A DNA stretch of 55,525 nt from Desulfobacula sp. (lineage in GTDB: Bacteria > Desulfobacterota > Desulfobacteria > Desulfobacterales > Desulfobacteraceae): positions 1 through 55,525 of the forward strand of contig JAMPXP010000026.1 of assembly GCA_023701135.1 (NCBI GenBank). Reading direction: 5' to 3'. The notes under the pieces are model-generated. The model was not told the origin of the DNA, ran no database searches, and worked only from the letters and a program-made list of their open reading frames with translations. The position numbers and the translations under genes are program-made. How positions within the stretch are numbered: position 1 is the stretch's first letter; each line of letters starts with the position of its first letter. Below are positions 19,614 to 26,301 of the stretch, piece after piece.

Positions 19614-19659
19614 AAAAAAGAGATGGTGGTATAATCAAAAAGAACTCCTATACCACCAT
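19614..19659 (-). terminator. Terminator-like hairpin between infC and rpmI
   Basis: ATGGTGGTATA (19623-19633) and TATACCACCAT (19649-19659) form an 11-bp perfect stem with a 15-base loop. On the minus strand it is followed by CTCTTTTTT. It lies inside an operon, so it is either a partial terminator or an attenuator that sets rpmI-rplT expression relative to infC. Confidence 0.7.
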
Positions 19660-19724
19660 ACATTATTATGTATTTCAGTCCCTGCTGTTCTTACATCAGC
19701 TTCATATTTTCTAAGGAATCCGAA

Positions 19725-20249
19725 TTATTTCGGACCCAAAAGCATTGTAATGAAACGGCCTTCAAATTTTGGGGCCTGATCGACCACTGCAAATTCCGCC
19801 GTCATGGCAACAATTTTGTCCAAAATTGCATTTGCCTGCTCCTGAAGCATAAACTCTCTTCCTCTGAAAACCATGGTAATCTTGACCTTATCATTCTTGC
19901 TGATAAATTTTTCAATATGATTGACTTTGGTTTCAAGATCATGGTCGTCTGTTTTGGGCCGCACCTTGATTTCCTTGATTTGGGTGCTCTTTTGTTTACG
20001 CTTGGCCTCCTGCTTTTTTTTGGTCAATTCGTATTTGTATTTTCCAAAATCCATTATCTTGCAGACAGGTGGCTTTGCATCCGGCGAAACCTCAACCAGA
20101 TCCAAAGATTCTTCAGCAGCAGCCCTCAAGGCCTCTTCAATCAGCATAATGCCTATCTGCTCGCCGCCGGAACCGATGACACGGACCTGACTGGACCGAA
20201 TCCCCCTATTCACATTTACCTGATCCTGCTTTCCTCGCTTAGTAGATAT
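19725..20249 (-). CDS. infC: Translation initiation factor IF-3, probable AUA start
   Basis: IF-3 keeps ribosomal subunits apart and proofreads start-codon choice. The 174-residue protein carries the N-domain VNVNRGIRSSQVRVIG, SPDAKPPVCKIMDFGKY and the C-domain VRPKTDDHDLETKVNHI. The start is placed at an ATA codon (20247-20249) because a perfect AGGAGG (20256-20261) sits six bases before it and the resulting N-terminus STKRGKQDQ fits the family. An ATG at 20279 would put that ribosome-binding site inside the gene. Rare start codons are known for infC and allow autoregulation by IF-3. Confidence 0.95.
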   Translation of the reverse strand: MSTKRGKQDQVNVNRGIRSSQVRVIGSGGEQIGIMLIEEALRAAAEESLDLVEVSPDAKPPVCKIMDFGKYKYELTKKKQEAKRKQKSTQIKEIKVRPKTDDHDLETKVNHIEKFISKNDKVKITMVFRGREFMLQEQANAILDKIVAMTAEFAVVDQAPKFEGRFITMLLGPK

Positions 20250-20311
20250 TCCACACCTCCTGCACCTACAAGATTCCATTTTTATGATGATAGAACAAGT
20301 ATAACCCTGCG

Positions 20312-20340
20312 ATTATAATGACATGCCCTAAAAAATGCAA
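20312..20340 (-). promoter_or_regulatory. Promoter of the infC-rpmI-rplT-pheST operon
   Basis: On the minus strand TTGCAT (20335-20340) is followed after 17 bases by a perfect TATAAT (20312-20317). It lies just downstream of the tadA stop and gives a leader of about 55 bases. Confidence 0.85.
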
Positions 20341-20343
20341 GTA

Positions 20344-20880
20344 TTATTTCTCTTGAATTGCTTTCGTTTTCTGTCCCAGGGTATAGGCCTCCAAATAACT
20401 GTTTTTCCAGTACAAATTCGTTTCATTAATGAAAAAGCGGGCAAAGAGGTCAAGGCTTTTTCCACGGAGCAGGCCAGGGACAATTTCAACGCCGCAATTT
20501 TTATATAAAGGTGGCAATCCGTTTAAATTACATCGTGTTCCGCCACCCATGGGATCTTCATAGGCATATACAATTTTCTTTATTCCGGACAGGATAATAG
20601 CACCAAAGCACATCAGGCAGGGTTCCATGGTAACATAAAGCGTTGTCTTTTCCGGTTCAAACCGGGTTTCAAGGGCCTCAAGAGACCTCAAGGCCCTTAT
20701 CTCCGCGTGGTCGATTTCACTGAAAAAGGATTGATCCGATATTGTTCCCTTTCTTTGACCCACGGCTATAACATCCCCACCCTGTACGATCACGCAGCCG
20801 ACAGGAAACTCCCCTCTGACAAATGCATCTGCAGCTTGTTCCAAGGCCAGTTCCATATAATATGCATCTTCCAAAATCAA
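20344..20880 (-). CDS. tadA: Nucleoside/tRNA adenosine deaminase (TadA-like)
   Basis: The cytidine-deaminase fold is clear: DHAEIRAL gives the zinc ligand His and catalytic Glu, and EPCLMCFGAI gives the P-C-x2-C zinc motif. TadA converts A34 to inosine in tRNA-Arg; a guanine or nucleoside deaminase of the same fold cannot be excluded. The length (178 residues) is slightly above the usual 150-165, with a C-terminal tail. The chosen start is TTG behind AAGGACAT; an ATG at 20856 is the alternative. Confidence 0.82.
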   Translation of the reverse strand: MILEDAYYMELALEQAADAFVRGEFPVGCVIVQGGDVIAVGQRKGTISDQSFFSEIDHAEIRALRSLEALETRFEPEKTTLYVTMEPCLMCFGAIILSGIKKIVYAYEDPMGGGTRCNLNGLPPLYKNCGVEIVPGLLRGKSLDLFARFFINETNLYWKNSYLEAYTLGQKTKAIQEK

Positions 20881-21013
20881 ATGTCCTTGCTCGATAAGGG
20901 ATTTTTGAGCCCACAGTTTCCTTCTTTGGCGTAAACCGTGGGCTCCATAGTTCTTGCTTTTTTCACCAATACCTGTATTGTATTGAGTTTAATGAATTAT
21001 TCAATATAAATGT

Positions 21014-22120
21014 ATGGAAGCCAATAAAAAATCATATTTAATCGACGACTCTACGGACAGCAATCTTTCCATACGGGAGCAATTCCAGATCAGGGAAAAA
21101 AACTTTCTTTCTGAATACGGAACCCTCAGCACCCATGGAAAAAGGCGCCATGATGAAGACGATATCTGCAATATCCGAACGCCTTTCCAGCTTGACCGGG
21201 ACAGGATCGTTTATTCCAATGCCTTTCGACGGCTAAAACACAAAACCCAGGTTTTCCTTTCCCCTTTGGGAGATCATTACCGGACCCGTCTCACCCATAC
21301 CCTTGAAGTTGCCGAAATTTCCAGAAACATCGCCAGGGCCATGCGGCTCAATGAAGATCTGGCCGAAGCCGTTGCCCTGGGCCACGATCTTGGACATACT
21401 CCCTTTGGGCACGGCGGTGAAACAGCTTTGATCGAGGTGTATTCTCCTCATTTTTCCCATTCCAATCAAAGCCTCAGGGTTGTGGACTTCCTTGAAAGCA
21501 GGGGGAAGGGTCTGAATTTGACTCAAGCGGTCAGGGACGGGATACTCAAACATTCCAAAGGATTCGGCAATATCATTCCCTCCACACCCGGTGAAACCGC
21601 CGTTACCGTAGAAGGAAGAATCGTCAGAATTGCCGACATCATCGCCTATTTGAATCATGATCTTGATGACGCCTTAAGGGGAAAGGTTATTTGCCAGGCC
21701 GATGTTCCGGATATTTGCATTAAAAAACTGGGGAAAACCCATTCCCAGAGAGCAAGCCTCATGATTGAACAACTGGTTTACAACAGTGGGCCGAATAACG
21801 GGGAATTCCTTCTGGACATGGGCAAGGATACCTTTCATGCCATGACCATCCTGCGCAAATTCCTGTATGAAAAAGTGTACCGCTCACCAGCGGTCCATGA
21901 AGAATTTGTTAAGGCAAAAAATATTATCATCGGCCTTTACAACTACTTCATCCACCATCCGGACGCCTTACAAAGCGAGCTTGAAAAAATGGAAATGGCA
22001 CCATGGGATCCCGCTAAAAACCCGTTGAAACGGTCTGTGTGTGATATTATTGCCAGCATGACGGACCGGTATGCCCTAACGCTTTACTCAAAAACCTTTT
22101 TCCCCAAACCCTTGGTTTGA
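21014..22120 (+). CDS. dgt: Deoxyguanosinetriphosphate triphosphohydrolase-like HD protein
   Basis: The 368-residue HD-domain protein has the dGTPase pattern: FRRLKHKTQVF, RTRLTHTLEVAEI with metal ligand His95, GHDLGHTPFGHGGE with His124-Asp125 and the catalytic His region near 128, and a later VRIADIIAYLNHDLDDA with the last ligand Asp. Family members cleave dNTPs to the nucleoside and triphosphate. The length fits the shorter dGTPase-like type 2 group. No clear Shine-Dalgarno precedes the ATG. It starts divergently from tadA and is followed by the YkgJ-type gene 22 bases later. Confidence 0.92.
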   Translation: MEANKKSYLIDDSTDSNLSIREQFQIREKNFLSEYGTLSTHGKRRHDEDDICNIRTPFQLDRDRIVYSNAFRRLKHKTQVFLSPLGDHYRTRLTHTLEVAEISRNIARAMRLNEDLAEAVALGHDLGHTPFGHGGETALIEVYSPHFSHSNQSLRVVDFLESRGKGLNLTQAVRDGILKHSKGFGNIIPSTPGETAVTVEGRIVRIADIIAYLNHDLDDALRGKVICQADVPDICIKKLGKTHSQRASLMIEQLVYNSGPNNGEFLLDMGKDTFHAMTILRKFLYEKVYRSPAVHEEFVKAKNIIIGLYNYFIHHPDALQSELEKMEMAPWDPAKNPLKRSVCDIIASMTDRYALTLYSKTFFPKPLV

Positions 22121-22142
22121 CCCTTTCTCAACAAGCACCGAC

Positions 22143-22685
22143 ATGAAGACATCCATTTTGATCCTTTATCAGTCCATGGACGAGACCTGGAACAAAATTG
22201 CAGCCCTATATCAATTTCAGTGCACCGGCTGTGAGGACAACTGCTGCAAATCCCTGTTCTTTCATCACACCCATGTTGAAAAGGCATATTTGCGTCACGG
22301 GTTTGAACAGCTTGGGTCGGACAAAAAAAATGAGATTCTGTCCAGGGCCGAGAACTACTGTCAACAGACTTTTATAAAAAATGAAACGGGCAAAAGCCGG
22401 AAAATCATGTGCCCCTTGAATGAAAAAGGCCGGTGTCTTCTATACCCCTACCGGCCTATGATATGCAGACTTCACGGCCTTCCCCATGAAATCAGGAAAC
22501 CCGGATGTTCACCTTTGACGGGCAAGGGATGCAGCGCCGGCCGATTCGGTGACAAAGCCTATATTACCTTTGACCGGACCCCCTTTTATCAGGACATGGC
22601 CCGGATTGAGGCGGATTACCGGCAAACGTCAAAAAAAACCTGTAAGATGAAAGAAACTGTTGCCCAGATGCTGCTTTCACCATAA
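22143..22685 (+). CDS. YkgJ-family cysteine cluster protein
   Basis: The 180-residue protein has QCTGCEDNCCKSLFF near residue 27, then CPLNEKGRCLLYPYRPMICRLHGLP, the C-x-x-C-x3-CC plus C-x7-C-x7-C arrangement of the YkgJ (zinc/iron-chelating) family. The function of this family is unknown; a metal-bound cluster is assumed. It is probably co-transcribed with the dGTPase gene and ends in the terminator at 22717-22768. Confidence 0.82.
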   Translation: MKTSILILYQSMDETWNKIAALYQFQCTGCEDNCCKSLFFHHTHVEKAYLRHGFEQLGSDKKNEILSRAENYCQQTFIKNETGKSRKIMCPLNEKGRCLLYPYRPMICRLHGLPHEIRKPGCSPLTGKGCSAGRFGDKAYITFDRTPFYQDMARIEADYRQTSKKTCKMKETVAQMLLSP

Positions 22686-22692
22686 TATTTTT

Positions 22693-22721
22693 TTTACATT
22701 TAAGATTTTGTCTGGTATACC
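22693..22721 (+). promoter_or_regulatory. Candidate promoter of the YvcK-like gene
   Basis: TTTACA (22693-22698) and TATACC (22716-22721) are 17 bases apart with an extended TGG before the -10. The -10 lies in the left arm of the upstream terminator hairpin, so promoter and terminator overlap. Confidence 0.45.
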
Positions 22722-22768
22722 TTCTTGCAAATCAAAACCAATGATATTGCAGGAAGGTATTTTTTTTG
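22717..22768 (+). terminator. Intrinsic terminator after the dgt-ykgJ pair
   Basis: ATACCTTCTTGCAA (22717-22730) pairs with TTGCAGGAAGGTAT (22747-22760), 14 bp with one G-U pair, followed by eight or more T residues. Confidence 0.9.
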
Positions 22769-22792
22769 AATGGTTCGAAAAAAAGGAGCAGT

Positions 22793-23791
22793 ATGGACGC
22801 ACAGGATAAACGAATCGTCACCATCGGCGGAGGAAGCGGCCAGTTTGTCTTATTATCCGGATTACGGGATTTGGAAGATGCCCGGATCACTGCGGTTGTT
22901 TCCATGGTGGATTCAGGGGGAAGCACCGGCCGATTAAGGGACGAACTGGGGATCCTGCCGCCCGGAGATATCCTGAAATGTATTCTTGCCCTGTCACCCT
23001 ATCAGAACGCCTGCCGGTCCATTCTTTTAAAGCGCTTCAAAAAGGATCGCCGGCTCAAGGGTCACAGTGCCGGCAACATGCTCTTGACAATGCTGTCGCG
23101 ATACACGGGAAATTTCCCGGCCGGTGTTGCCGCCCTTGCTGAAATATTGGACGTGGACGGCACCATCCTCCCCGTTACCCTTGATAGAGCAACACTGGTG
23201 GCGGAATTGACCGACGGAAAGAGAATTTACGGAGAGGAGGCCATTGATTTGCCAAGGGGTACCCAGCGGGAACGGATAAGAGATGTCTTTCTTGTTCCCC
23301 ATCATCACTCTTCGATTTCCGTATATCCACCGGTTCTGGAGGCTATCGAACAGGCAGATTATATTTTTATAGGGCCCGGGGATTTGTTTACCAGCGTGAT
23401 TCCCAACCTTATTGTACCGGGAGTTAAAGAAGCGTTGCAGAGGACTGCTGCAAAAATTATTTTTATTATCAATATAATGACAAAATTCGGAGAAACCCAT
23501 CATTTTTCCGGAAAAGATTTTGTTGTTAAGCTTGAAGAATGCCTGGGCCAGAAAGTGAACAGCATCATCGGCAACAGTGCAAAACCATCTCAGAGAATAC
23601 TGAATAATTATTTGGAACAAAAATCAGATTTTGTTCTCATTGATTCGGCCGATTCCTTCTGGAAGGATCGCTCTTTGTATCTGACTGATCTTCTGGATAC
23701 CCATGCCGTGATTGTCCGGCATGACCCCCAAAAACTCGCCTGCATGATACGGGGAATAATAGAAAACGGGGAGCCGGCAAGATTCTCATAA
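22793..23791 (+). CDS. YvcK/CofD-like protein (gluconeogenesis factor family)
   Basis: The 332-residue protein begins RIVTIGGGSGQFVLLSGLRD and continues with VSMVDSGGSTGRLRDELGILPPGD, the nucleotide-sugar or phospholactate transferase fold shared by YvcK and CofD. Other family blocks are GHSAGNML and FIGPGDLFTSVIPNL. YvcK in Firmicutes binds UDP-GlcNAc and links carbon metabolism to cell-wall synthesis; the role here is inferred. The start is the ATG at 22793 with AAGGAG four bases before it. Confidence 0.87.
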   Translation: MDAQDKRIVTIGGGSGQFVLLSGLRDLEDARITAVVSMVDSGGSTGRLRDELGILPPGDILKCILALSPYQNACRSILLKRFKKDRRLKGHSAGNMLLTMLSRYTGNFPAGVAALAEILDVDGTILPVTLDRATLVAELTDGKRIYGEEAIDLPRGTQRERIRDVFLVPHHHSSISVYPPVLEAIEQADYIFIGPGDLFTSVIPNLIVPGVKEALQRTAAKIIFIINIMTKFGETHHFSGKDFVVKLEECLGQKVNSIIGNSAKPSQRILNNYLEQKSDFVLIDSADSFWKDRSLYLTDLLDTHAVIVRHDPQKLACMIRGIIENGEPARFS

Positions 23792-23833
23792 AAGCCTGAA
23801 ACCTCTCAATCCAGCTCCTTTTTCAGATCCGAA

Positions 23834-24652
23834 TCAAAGGACTCCTTTGGGCATGGGAGGCATTATCTCACCGCCGAGGACATATCCGCCGTCAAGCCGG
23901 ATAACGCTTCCGGTCATATAGGGCGCATCCTTGATCAAAAACAGGATGGCTTTGACGATATCTTCAGGCCTGCCGGTCCGGCCCAGAAGAATGTGATCCA
24001 CCAGGGATTTTTTTTCATCGGCCGTCAGAACCTCCCGCCATCCCCGGGTGTCTCTGGCATGGCGGCCGTCAAATATCCCCAGCATGATCTCATTGACCCT
24101 GATTGTGGGGGCACCCATGCGGGCCCAGGTTTCCGTCAGAGAAGAAATTCCTCTATTGGCTGCCGAATATGCGTCATTAAAAACAAGGGCTGCCGGGCCT
24201 GATCTGCCGACGAGGGCGGCAATGGAAGAAATATTAATCACCGCTGCTCCATCAGCTTTTTTCAACAAGGGAAAAACAGAGGAAAACACCCACCGCTTGG
24301 CCTTGAGTGTTGTTTCAATTTCAAGGTCCCACTGATCCTCGGTATATTCGCCATGAACCGCGGGCCACCCCCCCCTTTCTATATTATTGATAAGGATATC
24401 CAGATGCCCGTATTTTTTTTTGATTGCCGCTGAAAGGCGTTCGATATCCCGGATGCTTCTCAGATCCACCGTGAGAACCATATGTTCCACACCGGTTGCT
24501 GAAAAGTCATATTCCATCTGTCTGAATTCTTCCTCCCAGTCGTAACGGGTTAAAACAAGGGTTGCACCCTCTTTGGCCAGGGCGAGCCCTATCTCTTTTC
24601 CAATCCCCTTGACGGCGCCAAGGACAAGGGCAATTTTACCTTTAAGCGGCAT
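23834..24652 (-). CDS. Short-chain dehydrogenase/reductase with altered catalytic motif
   Basis: The protein (about 272 residues) has the SDR fold: GAVKGIG nucleotide-binding loop near residue 12, D-L at VDLRS, NNIE in place of NNAG, INISS with the catalytic Ser, and a C-terminal GSVIRLDGG. The catalytic Y-x3-K reads Y-S-A-A-N (Tyr162, Asn166), so the lysine is replaced. It may be an inactive or atypical reductase. The ATG at 24652 is chosen because GGGGAG (24661-24666) is eight bases upstream. It directly follows the second YkgJ-type gene, and the two are probably one operon. Confidence 0.85.
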   Translation of the reverse strand: MPLKGKIALVLGAVKGIGKEIGLALAKEGATLVLTRYDWEEEFRQMEYDFSATGVEHMVLTVDLRSIRDIERLSAAIKKKYGHLDILINNIERGGWPAVHGEYTEDQWDLEIETTLKAKRWVFSSVFPLLKKADGAAVINISSIAALVGRSGPAALVFNDAYSAANRGISSLTETWARMGAPTIRVNEIMLGIFDGRHARDTRGWREVLTADEKKSLVDHILLGRTGRPEDIVKAILFLIKDAPYMTGSVIRLDGGYVLGGEIMPPMPKGVL

Positions 24653-24657
24653 AACCA

Positions 24658-25401
24658 TCACTCCCCAAAAAACATTGGAATGCCGAATAAAACGTATTTG
24701 ACCCAGGCAAGGCCGAAATCCAGAAGGGCCTCATCATTATTCCTGATTTTTTCCAAAACGGTTTTCGGGACTTTCAGGGCTTCCAACAAATTTTGGTTAA
24801 AAATCCGGGTCCGGAATTCATCCAGATCATATAAGGCAAGATAAAATTTGTCGGCCTGATTTCCTTCAAGCCTCCCAGGTAAAATTCTATTTTTCAGGCC
24901 GATCAGATCCATAAGTTTGTCGTTTTCTTCATTATGTGCTTGAAGATCCTGACCCTTAAGCCATTCTTGGACCGTAAGATCGCTTTTTGCCCCAAATCCT
25001 TTACAATGGGGTTCTTCGATCAAGGCAAAGAATTCTGAAATCTCGCCTGTTTCTCTTGATCTGGTAATGGCCCTTGCCAAAGGATACATGCGGCAGGAAG
25101 CAGGCCGATCTGTATAGACAGAACACCCTTCCGGCCTAACAAAAGGACAGGCATGCCCTGTCTCCGGGTTGGGCTTGAATTCCACCACGGGCAGGCCGGA
25201 TTCCGGGCCGTTATGAAGCGAAGTATATTTTTTTAAAAAATCCTGAGATCCCATCGCCAGAGATCTTCTCAACCTCAAAACATCATAGGGTGTTAAGGCC
25301 TGATTCAAGTCCCTGCAGCAATCATTGAAACATTCATTTTCCGGCCCGCACCTGAAATTCATAAGGGTATTAAGCCTAATCGGCACCATGTCCTCAGGCA
25401 T
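24658..25401 (-). CDS. YkgJ-family cysteine cluster protein (long form)
   Basis: The 247-residue protein has FRCGPENECFNDCCRDL near residue 16, then CPFVRPEGCSVYTDRPASCRMYPLA near 85, the same cysteine layout as the YkgJ family, with a longer C-terminal region. This long form is common in sulfate reducers. Function unknown; metal binding is inferred from the cysteines. It is divergent from the aprBA operon. Confidence 0.82.
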   Translation of the reverse strand: MPEDMVPIRLNTLMNFRCGPENECFNDCCRDLNQALTPYDVLRLRRSLAMGSQDFLKKYTSLHNGPESGLPVVEFKPNPETGHACPFVRPEGCSVYTDRPASCRMYPLARAITRSRETGEISEFFALIEEPHCKGFGAKSDLTVQEWLKGQDLQAHNEENDKLMDLIGLKNRILPGRLEGNQADKFYLALYDLDEFRTRIFNQNLLEALKVPKTVLEKIRNNDEALLDFGLAWVKYVLFGIPMFFGE

Positions 25402-25809
25402 GTTCTATTTCCTTTTCTCGGTTAGATAGTTAACGATATCGTGCCGATCAAATTAGCAGGGTTTGACCCGAATTTCCAGCCTCTTTTTATTTTTAGATCC
25501 ATACTATATCTTGTATGGGCTCCATGATAGGCTTAATATATCTAGATGGGCCGTAAACCAATGGAAATAAACCAAAACCCTGCCAAATCTTTTTTGAAAA
25601 ATTCTTGACAAAATTAGTCTGAGAGTGCTATTCCGATAACATTTATGCCGGGCTTGGATCAGTATTGAATTGTTTTTGTATGATCCATAAGCGAGCTTAA
25701 GCATTAAGAGGCCGGACTGTATGAAGCACGGTCTGTTTTATTTAAATAGAATTTAGTGGCACAACGGTATTGTGCAATTTGATTAACTTAAATTATGGAG
25801 GTATTTTAA
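25402..25809. other. Regulatory region upstream of aprBA
   Basis: This 408-base divergent spacer holds no convincing gene. It contains a candidate aprBA promoter (25605-25634), a small dyad GCACAA-N5-TTGTGC (25759-25775), and a GGAGG ribosome-binding site just before aprB. A long leader of about 170 bases is implied if the promoter is correct. Confidence 0.6.
25605..25634 (+). promoter_or_regulatory. Candidate promoter of aprBA
   Basis: A perfect TTGACA (25605-25610) is followed after 18 bases by TATTCC (25629-25634), a weak -10. The -35 is the best match in the spacer; the -10 assignment is uncertain. Confidence 0.45.
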
Positions 25810-26247
25810 ATGCCATCTTTTGTAATTGCAGAAAAATGTGACGGCTGCAAAGGTGGGGACAAAACCGCATGCATGTACATCTGCCCCAATGACCTGATGG
25901 TTCTTGATCCCAATGAAATGAAAGCTTACAACCAAGAACCCGATCAGTGCTGGGAATGCTATTCATGCGTAAAGATCTGCCCCTCCCAGGCAATTGAGGT
26001 TAGAGGTTATTCCGACTTTGTTCCCATGGGAGCTTCTGTTGTTCCAATGATGGGTACGGAAGACATCATGTGGACTTGCAAGTTCAGAAACGGCGTTGTT
26101 AAACGCTTCAAGTTCCCGATCAGAACAACTCCAGAAGGCGAAGCCAATGCATATGCTGACCTGAAAGGTAAGGACCTTAACAGCGGGCTTCTTTCCACAC
26201 AGGAAGCCGACGGTTATGTTCTTAAAGCTCCGACCGAGCTTGCATAA
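25810..26247 (+). CDS. aprB: Adenylylsulfate reductase, beta subunit
   Basis: AprB is the iron-sulfur subunit that carries electrons to the FAD of AprA for reduction of APS to sulfite and AMP. The 145-residue protein has two [4Fe-4S] motifs, with Cys10, 13, 21 and 25 and Cys47, 50, 53 and 57, in the spacing typical of AprB (a seven-residue insert between the second and third Cys of the first cluster). The C-terminal tail wraps around AprA in known structures. ATGGAGGTATTTTAA precedes the ATG. aprA follows after 54 bases. Confidence 0.98.
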   Translation: MPSFVIAEKCDGCKGGDKTACMYICPNDLMVLDPNEMKAYNQEPDQCWECYSCVKICPSQAIEVRGYSDFVPMGASVVPMMGTEDIMWTCKFRNGVVKRFKFPIRTTPEGEANAYADLKGKDLNSGLLSTQEADGYVLKAPTELA

Positions 26248-26301
26248 TCCTGACTGTTAACCATTTAGATTGATACTTTATTATAATTTTGGAGGTATAG
26301 A

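Noticed and set aside
25504-25704. Small minus-strand open frame in the aprBA upstream region
   Set aside because: No ribosome-binding site and no family resemblance; it overlaps the candidate aprBA promoter.
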